This document shows, piece by piece, positions 1 to 10,220 of a DNA stretch of 64,000 bases. The DNA is taken from contig NC_061869.1 in the NCBI RefSeq assembly GCF_907164915.1, positions 43,707,771-43,771,770 of the forward strand, in the 5' to 3' direction. The notes beneath the pieces are model-generated. The model was given only the letters and a program-made list of their open reading frames with translations. It was not told the origin of the DNA and did no database searches. Position numbers and translations under genes: made by a program. Origin of the DNA: Impatiens glandulifera (lineage: Eukaryota > Streptophyta > Magnoliopsida > Ericales > Balsaminaceae). The stretch's first letter is position 1; the number at the start of each line of letters is the position of its first letter.

Positions 1-375
1 CAATATCCTCCAAATCTATGGGGATATTCTGCAGGTTTTCTCTCAACCCCTTCAATGATATTTCAGTGCCACTACGGCCTGAAATATAGCGGTTGTCGCC
101 CAATAACTCGTAACATAATTCTTCCGTTTATTCTCTTCCAAAATCTTTCCTAGTGACGGCTACACCATCAATGCGACGACCCATAATTCTCATAACATCC
201 TCTAAGGTAGGCACTATAAGCCTACCTCTGACAATAAAACAATGTTCTTCTATAGAATATCATTGTATTAATGCCATAAACAAGTTTAAATCTGTTCTCA
301 TCATATTATGCATATGATAATATGATGAATGTTTTAAAACTCGGTTTCATTAATTCTTAACAAAACTCGGTTATT
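1..375 (-). pseudogene. Plant mobile domain (PMD) gene fragment, left copy
   Basis: On the minus strand this matches the better preserved copy at 15620-16385 in the right arm. That copy encodes a stretch typical of the plant mobile domain (aminotransferase-like, MAIN/MAIL family): a block about an ETHTFH-like segment, then 'TLKDVLRIMGLRIDDE'. The left copy carries in-frame stops where the right copy has codons for Gln-Cys-Tyr and Glu-Glu, so it is dead. The domain is found both in plant genes and in transposons. The fragment lies outside the LTR, so it is flanking DNA caught in the duplication. It is cut by the window edge. Confidence 0.6.
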
Positions 376-1052
376 GAGATTCCATTTTGCTAATTTAACT
401 TAATGGTTGCGGGTTAAAATCTAAAATAAGAAACACAAAATTAAAATCTAAATTTAATCTAGGCTACAAATTAAAAAAAAAATCAATTATGCTACATGCT
501 TGGACCTATTCTCTATTTATTATGGAAGATTATCTAAAGATTCAAGTGTTTCCGGTTGGAAGATTATATGAATAAAAATTCAAATGAGTCATAAAAACAC
601 AACACTACCAGACATTAAAGTATACTCAATTAAATATATAAAGATAAAGGTAAATAAATCTATACAATAATTTAATTTTAAGGTTAAAATTTGGGATGTT
701 GTCATTTTGGTACTCTAAAACTCATCTAAGGTCCAGCTCGCATTCATCCGTGTATAAGATGAGGCTCACAGATCATATCTTCCAAAGGAAATATCGAACT
801 GCAGCACCCAACAAATAAGAGCACATATAGAAAGGGATGTTGTCATTGAAATCTACTAAACTAAAAAAACATATCTTAAATTTCGAAAAAAGACCTAGTC
901 AAAGTTATTTTTAGTTTCTCATTCATTTTAAGACTAATGATGAAGTCAGATTTTAATTACGATGTACACAACAAAATCAAGCAAAAAGTAGCTTCAAACG
1001 ATAGTCACATCGTACTAAATAATACAGATAGTTAGAAGTCTTTAAAAATAAC
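376..1052. other. Non-coding DNA between PMD fragment and LTR, left arm
   Basis: AT-rich sequence with no convincing reading frame. It pairs with 14938-15600 of the right arm, apart from arm-specific small changes. It lies outside the LTR end and so is pre-insertion flanking DNA shared by both arms. Confidence 0.6.
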
Positions 1053-2362
1053 TGTTAGGATCTAGGTAGCCGCTGGAGGACCGGGGGTTGGACCGGTTAG
1101 CGGTTCTTACTCGTAAAGTGGTGGTTAATCCGGTTAGAGATTAATATCGGGGTTTCAATACTACACAACCTGTCACAAACCCTTGAACTAGGTTCAAGCG
1201 CGGAAGAGGTTTGCTTTCAGGTTGAAGCGGCACGCTTGTATGATAGGCAGAGTCGGTTTTATATGATGGAGGTTTAGATTTGATGGGTCGGCTTCGGTGA
1301 TTTGGAATTCGGCTTAGATAAAATTAAGTTGGTTATGTTGGTATGAATCGGTCAGATAATGAGACCGACAGACAGTAAATAACAAGACAGATTTTATGGA
1401 TGTTCGGAGATAAAACTCCTACGTCACCCCTTCCTCTCGAAACCGCGAGAAGGATATTCACTAAGGAATACAAGTACAATCCGATCGAGACTTATTTCCT
1501 GCTCGATAATACTCTTACAATTTACACCGAAATTGTAATGCACACTTTAACTTTAGCATTAGGCTTTCTTAGAATAACACAATTTTATCACTTGTAGTAA
1601 ATGCTCTTAACGCTTCACTTGTCTTACTGAGTAACTCTGTGTCCCGCATTTACTCTTCTTCAACTGCCCCATTTATAGGTGAAATATGCCAACGGTCATA
1701 TTTCACTGCCTTGAATCCGATTGGCTGAACAGAGGTGCAGTGATTCAGTGTTTCAGAGATTCAGACCTGCGGTCGTTTCCTCAGACCTGATGGTCAAGCT
1801 CAGACCTGACATTATGTCTCAGACCTGGCAGTCTGTTCTTCCGGTTTGTAAGACAATCCTGCTGGGTTTGTCTTTTACTCAATGTAGACACTGTCTGTTG
1901 GACAGTTGTCTGTACTTGGAAGATTTCCTTTCTGGCTTATCCCGAAGTGGAAGGATCCGGTAGTACTGTCTTCTACAGCCTACAGGCTTTCCTCAGACTT
2001 GTATGGATATGGAAGTGTTCAGTCTGTTCCTTTGGTATCATTCTCAACAGATACCCAAATTGTCTTCTTGTGCAGGTCGGTCATTCGACTTAACCGAATG
2101 GCTTTTGGTATGATTGATGTAACCGGACTTCTTCCGGTTATTCGTCTGCTTTGTGGCTGATCGGCTGTTTGATGTTTCCGGTTTTGCTTTGACCGATCCT
2201 TTCTTTGTGCGGTCAAGTTCCATGTGTTCTTGGTCGGTTTACTAGCTTGACCGATTCGTTTTCTTAGCCGGTTCTTTAGGTTTATCCGGTCTGGTTCCTT
2301 GTTCCTGCATGGAAAGTTTATTTAAGTTAGGTTTATTTGAACCGGTCTGATTTTATCTAACA
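1053..2362 (-). mobile_element. 3' LTR of Sirevirus-like element, left arm
   Basis: This 1310-bp LTR begins TGTTAGGATC and ends TTATCTAACA, the TG...CA ends expected of an LTR. A polypurine tract (reverse complement of ATTTCTCCCTTTTT) abuts it at 2363. It shares two blocks with the LTRs of Sire1 and Sire2. One is around 1180-1215, with CACAAACCCTTGAA and GCGGAAG. The other is around 1398-1465, with ATGGATGTTCGGAG and CTACGTCACCCCTTC followed by a small stem. Degenerate copies of CAGACCTG recur around 1755-1850. No 5' partner LTR lies in the arm, so the element is truncated. The right-arm partner is 13407-14711. Confidence 0.88.
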
Positions 2363-2546
2363 ATTTCTCCCTTTTTGATTATTTTATTTAAAATAATCAA
2401 AATCATGTAAGTTTGCAACCGTAGGCCGGTTGTTTTGTTTGACCGGTTTTTTGAAAATGGCTTTAGGAGAATTTTTCTAAAAATTTTGAGAAAAAATTTT
2501 GGAAGAGTCTTTATCTTTTATCTCATCAATTTCTCCCTTTTTGATT
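2363..2546 (-). promoter_or_regulatory. Doubled polypurine tract, left arm
   Basis: Two near-identical modules lie at 2363-2405 and 2526-2570. Each reads AAAAAGGGAGAAAT on the minus strand and is joined to an AT-rich partial palindrome. The one at 2363 abuts the LTR and would prime plus-strand DNA synthesis. Multiplied polypurine tracts are a known trait of Sireviruses, so this supports the lineage call. Confidence 0.75.
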
Positions 2547-2651
2547 ATTTTATTTAAAATTATCAAAACTAAGTAGAGATGCAAAAGATGGCCGGTTTCC
2601 AAAAATAGCTTTATATATAGATAACCGAAAATAGCATAATATGTAAAAGCA

Positions 2652-5273
2652 CTAAGACAAGTAAAGGAAGGAGAGTCCATATTCTGAGTCCGAGAAGTCA
2701 TATATGCTTTTCTTTTTCTTCGGTTGCTGTCGACTGGTCGGTTCGGAAGATCGTCGTCTTATAGACCGAGACTGCAATTGTTCTTCAGCTTCCTCCTCGA
2801 GTTGATCGGCCTGCTGCGATGTACTCGTGATGACCGTTTCAGTGACCTCATCGAGCAGGTCGGCTATTTGAACTTTCTTAGGGGCTTCCCTCTTTCGCTT
2901 TTTCGGCGCTGAAGTGGAGGTGGCCGCCTTTTTCTTTTTGTTTTCGGCTGCGAATTCTTCCAGCTTCCGTTTTTGTCTTTCCAACCGCTCAGCATCCTCC
3001 GCAGCTTGAGCGGCTGCTTTCTTTGTAAATCCTGGGAACAAGGCCTCTCCTCTTTTAGTCCGCGCGGCTTCCTCTTCCTCTTCGGTAAGTTTAGTTGAAC
3101 GCGGTCCCTCTTTCTCTTTGTCTGCTTCGGCATCCAGCGCATCCTGGACCCTTTTAGCCACTTGAGCATCAGCCGCTACAGCCGCGGCGTCCGCGTTCAC
3201 CTTCACTCTTAGCAATTCGACAACCTGTTCAGAGAGCGCCTTTAATTCTGCCACGAGACACACATTTGTCTTCTCGAGTTCGGAGACCCGATCGAGTGTT
3301 GTGCCCACCAGGTCATTATTCATTGATGTCAACCGTTGATCGGTTTCTCTTTCAAACCGGTCGAAGTCTCCCTTTAACTCGGAGGTCAAGTCCTCCAGAA
3401 TTGCAGTTCGCTGAACACATTTACTGCGCTGAACCACCTCTTCCCGCAGATCTTCGCCGATTTCTGAGAACCGTTCCTGATTTCTTTCCAGAAGACACCT
3501 TGTGGCGTCGGTGAACTTGAGGGTCGAATCAAATATTCTGATGGATCTATCCTTGAACGGCTGAACTGCGAAGTCTTCAAACTCTTGAATGCGGTTATGA
3601 ATCAGTTCTGATGTGGAGGCTTCAAGCTTTTGAAGACGGTCCTCAACCCATTCTTTCGTGAAGTCTGAAGCGGGGACTTCCGGTTGTGGAGGAGGGGATT
3701 GCCCGGTGAGGTTGGGGTCGGCTCTTTCATCGGAATCTTTGGATGCCGCATTCTTCTGTGGAGGTGTTGTGCAGTGTTCCAGAAACGTATCGATCTGGGG
3801 AGGAGTATAGACCGGTATATTCATTCGGCTGCATATGGCCTCTAGCCGTTCGACTTCTTGAGCAAGTTCCCCTTTGGCTTTTTCAAGCCTTGCTAACACC
3901 CGCGGCGCTACGGTGTCTTCCGGTCCCAACTTTTCGAGCTCCACCGTAATTTTCCGGATACGTGTTGATAGTTTCCGTAATTGGACCTTCGGTTTTAGGA
4001 GGCAAGTTCGGTGTTGTACCTCTTGAAGTGTGTTGGAGTTTGTAAGGTTCATGATCAAGTCTTCCACCTCCTCCAATCTTTGGATGCACTCCACGTCTGT
4101 GTGGCCCGGTAGGATTTCTATATACGGTGTGCCGTACCGGTGGTCGTGCCATTCCAGGTATAGTTCTTCAATTGACTCGGCTCGCGTTTTGACGCCCTAA
4201 AGGAGTTTCCGAGATATCCTATCGGCCTCTGCTTCCTCGGCCTCCTCTTTCTCTTTGTCGCCGCCCTCATTACCGGCTTCTTTATCACCTTCTTCCTCAT
4301 CATCCTCTTCACCACCTTCGGTTGTCTCAGGGTTGGTGTGATGTTCGGCATCATTGGGGCTCTGGGCCGAATTGTCGTCTTCATTGACCGATCTATCATC
4401 CTCGGTCTTCTCCGTGTCGGTTCTCTTAGAGAGGGAAGCCAACTCCTCATCCTCGGTTTGCTGCGTCGGTTCCGAGAAAGTTATTTTCTCATTTCCTTTG
4501 CATTCTTCCTTTGTTTTGGCCGGGGTGGCTTTCTTAGCGGCTTTCTTCTTTCGGCCACCTGTGGAGCCAGGGGCCGGCTGCTTTCTTTCTAGAAATTGTT
4601 TCGATCTGATGAGGCATCTATCTGCGACAACGACGCCGGGACCGATGTCGAGATTAAGGTGAAGGAAGATCTTACCGAGCGGAACGACGTATCCCCACGA
4701 CCGGTTTGAATCTGGTTTCACCATATCCATTAGGTTGCTGAACACCGCTTTTGCCCAGTTGACCTTTCTACCCTCCATCAGACCGATCAGCATCTTGATT
4801 TTGTCTTTTGTGAGGTTGCTGAAGTTTCCTCCCCTCGCCAGAATCGCTCTTGCGAAGATGTCACATACTGGGATATACTCCGGCTTTAACATTTGTTTGC
4901 TGCCGGATGCTTTGATCGGCTCTTTAGTTGCTGATAGAATCTGGCAAGCCGCTTCAAAGGTTTCCTGCTCTATGTTTGTCGTTGCATCTTGGCCGATTGT
5001 CGGAAGACGCAGGCTCTCTACCACCAATGCCTCGGTGAGTTCTATTTTAGAACCGCATACAGTCGCGGTGATTTTGTCGTTGGAGATGGTTGCGGTTTCG
5101 AAGAATTCTTCGACCGCATCTTTGTATATGACATGAGGACTGCCAAGGAAATATTCCAGACCGGTTTAGACTACCCGATCAGTAACCTCCTTTGCCTCGG
5201 GCGTACCTTTCAGCCGGATTTCCTCGAAATCCACCTGAGATAGGAGTCTGAACAGAGCCGAATCGCGCCCCAT
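2652..5273 (-). pseudogene. Accessory gene C, left copy (broken by two stops)
   Basis: The start is set at the ATG at 5273, which aligns with the MGRDSALF start of the right copy and of sister genes A and B. The first ~230 codons encode the shared accessory domain (YKDAVEEFF, an I-x-ATV-x-G strand, LPTxGQ, NWAKAVFSNL). This resembles the Pfam 'putative plant transposon protein' type (PF20167) by motif only. A Lys-rich stretch, a strongly acidic stretch and long coiled-coil-like segments follow, with a basic KKRKRE cluster near the end. Two nonsense codons break it, TAA at 5164-5166 and TAG at 4197-4199. The right arm has CAA and CAG there, so both are C-to-T changes. The C-terminus runs nine codons past the right-arm stop. 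Confidence 0.8.
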
Positions 5274-5396
5274 CTTAGAGAGGTAAGAGAGTTTGAGGAG
5301 AGTGAGTGCAGAAAACCGCTTGAGAGAGTTTGAAAGCGTTTTTAGAGAAAGAAAGTAAATTCGCGTGAGAATGAAGAAAGGTGACCGATGGCTTCC

Positions 5397-5548
5397 TTTA
5401 TAGGTGCGGTCTGGGAACATAACCGTCCCATCAACGTTGGGCGGGAAAGTTCCCTCCAAAGCAAGTGAGCGGCAAACCATTGGCGGGAACGGATTGGGCG
5501 CCAAACTATGGGCGGTAAGTCGAGTGAGCGGGAGTTTTGGGCGGGAAA
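5397..5548 (-). promoter_or_regulatory. Gene C promoter with TATA box and E2F-like sites, left copy
   Basis: On the minus strand TATAAAGG lies at about 5397-5402, about 125 bp before the gene C ATG. Upstream lie several GGCGGGAA/TTTCCCGCC-type motifs and one TTGGGCGCCAAA palindrome, all close to the plant E2F consensus. The equivalent in the other arm is 10221-10372. The role is inferred from motif form only. Confidence 0.5.
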
Positions 5549-5804
5549 CTTCCCTCCAAAACTTTTGCTTACGCCATTGATGACATACTCTTCTTCGAGA
5601 CCGATTGAAATGCCGGTTTTCTAGAGTTAATCGGTTATTTCAGTTTAAGTAATAAGATGTTAACCGGTTACTTAGATAAATGTTCAAAGTGTTAAGAAGA
5701 CCCGGTCATATAGACTATAGTGAGATTGAATTCAAGAAACATTGCGGAAAGAAAACCGATAAACGAATCGGTATTGGAATAGGCATATAATGGAAAAATG
5801 CAGT

Positions 5805-6509
5805 CTATGGAAGAAACATTCTGGAAATTCTTTCCTCCACCGAATCTTTGTCAAGAATGTTTGAGGGGGCGGCCAGTGTGCCCGGTCCGAACTCTGGCCG
5901 GTACCCAAGAATCAGCTTACTGATATGCGGTGCATAACCGAGACCTCTCTTGGTCATCACCATATTCTTGAGGTTTTCGAATATGACCGTTGACCAGTTG
6001 ATGGCCGATTCGCAAAGGATGTGAGTCATAATGTTGTAGGTATTTCTAGAATACCGTTGATTCGACGATTGACACAGGATCGAACGGGTCACGATTTCGA
6101 GAAGTAGTTGACCGTGACTAGCAAGCAGAGTTTTTGGCCCATAGTGTTCCACCGGAGAAGGGGTGGCTGATAGATATTGGGCGAGTTCAAATCCCGCTAG
6201 GTCCTCTATGGTTGGAAAGTCGGAGAATCCCTCAGAGGGTAGGTCGAATAGTGAAGCAAATTCAGCTTCATCGATCCAGAATGTGTGGTCTCTGACGGTA
6301 GAGACGATATACTTTCCCCTGATGCAGGCGCTTCGAAAGAAGACTTTGACATCCTCTAGGAGAATTGGACCGGCCTCTTCAAGAAAAGGTTGAAGACCGG
6401 TTTCAGTGAGAGAGTGAAACATTAACTCCTGTTCAGGATTTCCGTTCATCTCTCCCATGCAAGAGTTGAAGTCAATGCTTAAGAAGTTTCCCAATGTTCG
6501 GCTCGGCAT
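5805..6509 (-). CDS. Accessory gene B, left copy (intact, 234 aa)
   Basis: The protein starts MPSRTLGNFLSIDFNSC. An upstream in-frame extension was rejected because it lacks a homologous ATG start. Visible family features: an IDFNS-type N-terminal strand, 'SLTETGLQPFLEE' (~30-42), 'VKVFFRSACI' (~50), a V-R-D-H strand, 'LFDLPSEGFSDF' (~85), 'VEHYGPK' (~115), and near the C-terminus 'INWSTVIFENLKNMV' and 'GYAPHISKLILGY'. This pattern recalls the Pfam 'putative plant transposon protein' domain (PF20167). Its function is unknown. No signal peptide or membrane span is visible. The gene lies between A and C in a 3' accessory block of a Sirevirus-like element. It has its own upstream TATATAAGG box (~6599-6605) and is uninterrupted in both arms. 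Confidence 0.82.
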   Translation of the reverse strand: MPSRTLGNFLSIDFNSCMGEMNGNPEQELMFHSLTETGLQPFLEEAGPILLEDVKVFFRSACIRGKYIVSTVRDHTFWIDEAEFASLFDLPSEGFSDFPTIEDLAGFELAQYLSATPSPVEHYGPKTLLASHGQLLLEIVTRSILCQSSNQRYSRNTYNIMTHILCESAINWSTVIFENLKNMVMTKRGLGYAPHISKLILGYRPEFGPGTLAAPSNILDKDSVEERISRMFLP

Positions 6510-6598
6510 GATTACGATATTGAGATAGATGAAGTTCAAAGTATTTTAGAAGTGCTCTTATGCTTTCGAGTGAGGTAGATGGATTAGAGGATGGCTCC

Positions 6599-6605
6599 TT
6601 ATATA
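6599..6605 (-). promoter_or_regulatory. TATA box of gene B, left copy
   Basis: TATATAAGGAGCC on the minus strand lies about 90 bp before the gene B ATG. It mirrors 9164-9170. Confidence 0.5.
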
Positions 6606-6969
6606 GGATCGGTTTTGGAGGGAAAACATAAGCTTTGATTGTTAGTTTTGTTTTATTAAGCAAAGGAATCTTTATGTTTCCAAGGTCATTGGGCAGAGTG
6701 TGCTTTTTGACTATTTGCGGTCTTCGAGGTAAATGTTAGTTGAACGGTGACCAGGTTAGTTAGGTAGTGATTGCTTAGTTAGTTGAGAGTTACCCTATCA
6801 ATTAAAGATCCTTTTTCATTAATGCATTAACAAAAGAGGAGTAAACAGAAGAGACCGATGGAAATGAAACCGAAGAAAAACATAAGAGAAGCCGAAATGA
6901 TCATAATGATGTTGGATAAAGATACACCCGGTACGTACATCCAGATTACCGGGTGCAGGAAGGAGTGAC

Positions 6970-7725
6970 TTAACGTGCGCGGGGAGTGACTTCACGGGGG
7001 GGATTTAAGTGCCTCCTCCTCCAGGCTCTTTCAAACCGTTCATAGAATGAATCGGTTGCTTCTCTTGTGAGCACCTGGGCTTGGTTTAGACCTTCGCCGG
7101 GACAGGTCGGAACGCCAAGCTCCTCAAGAAGGCGACTTACTTGGGGGATGAGGCCAACTGACCGGGTGCCGATCATCCAAATGAGGACGTCAAACAGCAC
7201 CCTAGACCAGTTCACCGGCGTACCGGTGACAATGGCCGCCATCATGTTGAAAGTCGCGACGCAGTAGGTGTTGGTGACATCCCTTCCGAAGATGCCCCTT
7301 CCTATCACATCGTTGAGGAGCTGATATTCAGCTCTCAAATGTGCTTTGTTGCCGTGGTCATCAACCGGCTCATCCGACCGGGCAAGATTGAGTGAGACCT
7401 CGGCCTTTAAGTTGGCCGGTGGGTTGAGGTCTGTTAGCCCTTGTTTGGGCAGGCTAAAGTACCGGGCGAAGTCCTACTCGGTGAAATCAAAGAGAATACT
7501 CCCCACTTTGGATTGAATGTGGGTATCAAAGTGTGGGGTACCCCTGAACACTCTGGCATTATGGAAAAACTCCAGAACGGACTCAGGATAAACAGTGAGT
7601 TTATCGTCAAAGAAGTACTGGAGGCCGGTATCCTCCAGAGATTTTATCATTCTATAAATATCGTAATGCTCGGTGCTAGAGCAAGATTGAAAATCAACCT
7701 GAAGAATGTTTGGGAACTGAGACAT
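6970..7725 (-). pseudogene. Accessory gene A, left copy (one stop)
   Basis: It starts MSQFPNILQVDFQSC at 7725 and would end at 6970. It has the shared accessory domain: 'MIKSLEDTGLQYFF', 'VLEFFHNARVF', an LP-x-G-LTDL block, 'HLRAEYQLLND', 'PVNWSRVLFDVL' and 'GLIPQVSRLLEELG'. A TAG at 7474-7476 interrupts it where the right arm has CAG. The reading frame is otherwise continuous through the point where the right copy has a 1-bp deletion. So the two arms carry different lesions in the same gene. About 251 codons. Confidence 0.8.
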
Positions 7726-7747
7726 TTTTGCCTTAGTGATGGAGAGG

Positions 7748-8021
7748 GTGTTTTGTTTTGTGAGTGTTTTAGTGAATGAGTGCTTCCTTTAAATACTAGT
7801 TTTGGGACCAACCTATTATCCGGGTATTGAAAGAGATAATGTCTATTGACTGCCGGTTATAAGATGTTGCATGAAATAGGCATGTTTTACAGGGTAGGTT
7901 GTTTGGTCATAGGCCTGGACTGTGAAAGATATCAAAAGATCTTCACGTCTTTTTAGGCGCGGCCAGTTTACTCTGAAAAGGTAATGTTTCAGAACAGATA
8001 TCCGTGAACCCTGATAATTAT
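7748..8021. other. Unique spacer of the inverted duplication
   Basis: These 274 bp are not self-complementary and have no partner in either arm. The left part reads, on the minus strand, as a natural leader for gene A, with ATTTAAAGGAAGCACTC at about 7779-7795 and then the ATG at 7725. The right part has no such box, so the right copy of gene A lacks its promoter. No coding sequence was recognised. Confidence 0.8.
7788..7795 (-). promoter_or_regulatory. TATA-like box of gene A, left copy only
   Basis: TATTTAAAGGAAGC on the minus strand, about 65 bp before the gene A ATG. It matches in form the boxes before genes B and C (TATA/TTTAAA followed by GG(A)AGC). It falls outside the duplicated arm and so is present once. 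Confidence 0.45.
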
Positions 8022-8044
8022 TCCTCTCCATCACTAAGGCAAAA

Positions 8045-8799
8045 ATGTCTCAGTTCCCAAACATTCTTCAGGTTGATTTTCAATCTTGCTCTAGCACCGA
8101 GCATTACGATATTTATAGAATGATAAAATCTCTGGAGGATACCGGCCTCCAGTACTTCTTTGACGATAAACTCACTGTTTATCCTGAGTCCGTTCTGGAG
8201 TTTTTTCATAATGCCAGAGTGTTCAGGGGTACCCCACACTTTGATACCCACATTCAATCCAAAGTGGGGAGTATTCTCTTTGATTTCACCGAGCAGGACT
8301 TCACCCGGTGCTTTAGCCTGCCCAAACAAGGGCTAACAGACCTCAACCCACCGGCCAACTTAAAGGCCGAGGTCTCACTCAATCTTGCCCGTCGGATGAG
8401 CCGGTTGATGACCACGGCAACAAAGCACATTTGAGAGCTGAATATCAGCTCCTCAACGATGTGATAGGAAGGGGCATCTTCGGAAGGGATGTCACCAACA
8501 CCTACTGCGTCGCGGCTTTCAACATGATGGCGGCCATTGTCACCGGTACGCCGGTGAACTGGTCTAGGGTGCTGTTTGACGTCCTCATTTGGATGATCGG
8601 CACCCGGTCAGTTGGCCTCATCCCCCAAGTAAGTCGTCTTCTTGAGGAGCTTGGCGTTCCGACCTGTCCCGACGAAGGTCTAAACCAAGCTCATGTGCTC
8701 ACAAGAGAAGCAACCGATTCATTCTATGAACCGTTTGAAAGAGCCTGGAGGAGGAGGCACTTCAATCCCCCCCGTGAAGTCACTCCCCGCGCACGTTAA
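8045..8799 (+). pseudogene. Accessory gene A, right copy (frameshifted)
   Basis: The start MSQFPNILQVDFQSC at 8045 is identical to the left copy. The first part reads to a TGA at 8432-8434, and the second part (from 'RAEYQLLND') is in another frame up to TAA at 8799. The break is a single missing G near 8388-8391, where the left arm reads GCCCGGTCGG and this arm GCCCGTCGG. The codon that is a stop in the left arm is CAG here. The domain content is as in the left copy: FF-NARVF, LPKQGLTDL, PVNWSRVLF and a Leu-rich C-terminal helix. No TATA box precedes this copy. Confidence 0.8.
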
Positions 8800-9163
8800 G
8801 TCACTCCTTCCTGCACCCGGTAATCTGGCTGTACGTACCGGGTGTATCTTTATCCAACATCATTATGATCATTTCGGCTTCTCTTATGTTTTTCTTCGGT
8901 TTCATTTCCATCGGTCTCTTCTGTTTACTCCTCTTTTGTTAATGCATTAATGAAAAAGGATTCTTAATTGATAGGGTAACTCTCAACTAACTAAGCAATC
9001 ACTACCTAACTAACCTGGTCACCGTTCAACTAACGTTTACCTCGAAGACCGCAAATAGTCAAAAAGCACACTCTGCCCAATGACCTTGGAAATATAAAGA
9101 TTCCTTTGCTTAATAAAACAAAACTAACAATCAAAGCTTATGTTTTCCCTCCAAAACCGATCC

Positions 9164-9170
9164 TATATAA
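9164..9170 (+). promoter_or_regulatory. TATA box of gene B, right copy
   Basis: TATATAAGGAGCC lies about 90 bp before the gene B ATG at 9260. That spacing would give a ~60-nt leader. The same layout occurs before genes A (left arm) and C. Confidence 0.5.
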
Positions 9171-9259
9171 GGAGCCATCCTCTAATCCATCTACCTCACT
9201 CGAAAGCATAAGAGCACTTCTAAAATACTTTGAACTTCATCTATCTCAATATCGTAATC

Positions 9260-9964
9260 ATGCCGAGCCGAACATTGGGAAACTTCTTAAGCATTGACTT
9301 CAACTCTTGCATGGGAGAGATGAACGGAAATCCTGAACAGGAGTTAATGTTTCACTCTCTCACTAAAACCGGTCTTCAACATTTTCTTGAAGAGGCCGGT
9401 CCAATTCTCCTAGAGGATGTCAAAGTCTTCTTTCGAAGCGCATGCATCAGGGGAAAGTATATCGTCTCTACCGTCAGAGACCACACATTCTGGATCGATG
9501 AAGCTGAATTTGCTTCACTATTCGACCTACCCTCTGAGGGATTCTCCGACTTTCCAACCATAGAGGACCTAGCGGGATTTGAACTCGCCCAATATCTATC
9601 AGCCACCCCTTCTCCGGTGGAACACTATGGGCCAAAAACCCTGCTTGCTAGTCATGGTCAACTACTTCTCGAAATCGTGACCCGTTCGATCCTGTGTCAA
9701 TCGCCGAATCAACGGTATTCTAGAAATACCTACAACATTATGACCCACATCCTTTGCGAATCGGCCATCAACTGGTCAACGGTCATATTCGAAAACCTCA
9801 AGAATATGGTACTGACCAAGAGAAGTCTCGGTTATGCACCGCATATCAGTAAGCTGATTCTTGGGTACCGGCCAGAGTTCGGACCGGGCACACCGGCCGC
9901 CCCCTCAAACATTCTTGACAAAGATTCGGTGGAGGAAAGAATTTCCAGAATGTTTCTTCCATAG
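9260..9964 (+). CDS. Accessory gene B, right copy (intact, 234 aa)
   Basis: Same protein as 5805-6509 with six residue differences (for example Glu/Lys and Pro/His in the 'SLTxTGLQxF' segment, Ser/Pro in 'CQSxNQ'). Start ATG at 9260, stop TAG at 9964. The shared accessory domain fills almost the whole protein: an FNSC strand, the V-FFRSACI helix, 'LFDLPSEGFSDFP', 'INWSTVIFENL' and 'GYAPHISKLI'. No protease, polymerase or membrane motif is visible. Upstream are its own TATA box and a ~460-bp A-B intergenic region; downstream are ~530 bp before gene C. It is the only one of the three genes open in both arms. Function unknown; a capsid-, nuclear- or envelope-like accessory role cannot be told from the sequence. 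Confidence 0.82.
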   Translation: MPSRTLGNFLSIDFNSCMGEMNGNPEQELMFHSLTKTGLQHFLEEAGPILLEDVKVFFRSACIRGKYIVSTVRDHTFWIDEAEFASLFDLPSEGFSDFPTIEDLAGFELAQYLSATPSPVEHYGPKTLLASHGQLLLEIVTRSILCQSPNQRYSRNTYNIMTHILCESAINWSTVIFENLKNMVLTKRSLGYAPHISKLILGYRPEFGPGTPAAPSNILDKDSVEERISRMFLP

Positions 9965-10220
9965 ACTGCATTTTTCCATTATATGCCTATTCCAATACCG
10001 ATTCGTTTATCGGTTTTCTTTCCGCAATGTTTCTTGAATTCAATCTCACTATAGTCTATATGACCGGGTCTTCTTAACACTTTGAACATTTATCTAAGTA
10101 ACCGGTTAACATCTTATTACTTAAACTGAAATAACCGATTAACTCTAGAAAACCAGCATTTCAATCGGTCTCGAAGAAGAGTATGTCATCAATGGCGTAA
10201 GCAAAAGTTTTGGAGGGAAG

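Larger units (their letters stand above)
1..7747. repeat. Left arm of giant inverted duplication
   Basis: This arm is the reverse complement of 8022-15973. Paired coordinates sum to about 15769 through most of it, and to 15974 at the outer end because of insertions in the right arm. It contains, from the outside in, PMD debris, an LTR, a doubled polypurine tract, and accessory genes C, B and A, all reading leftward. The arm continues beyond the window start. Similarity is very high: gene B proteins of the two arms differ at 6 of 234 residues by my count. Homology ends about 22 bp upstream of the gene A start codon. Confidence 0.95.

Noticed and set aside
1400..1597. Small open frame in the left LTR
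   Set aside because: It overlaps the conserved LTR block and has no homologue frame in the other LTRs.
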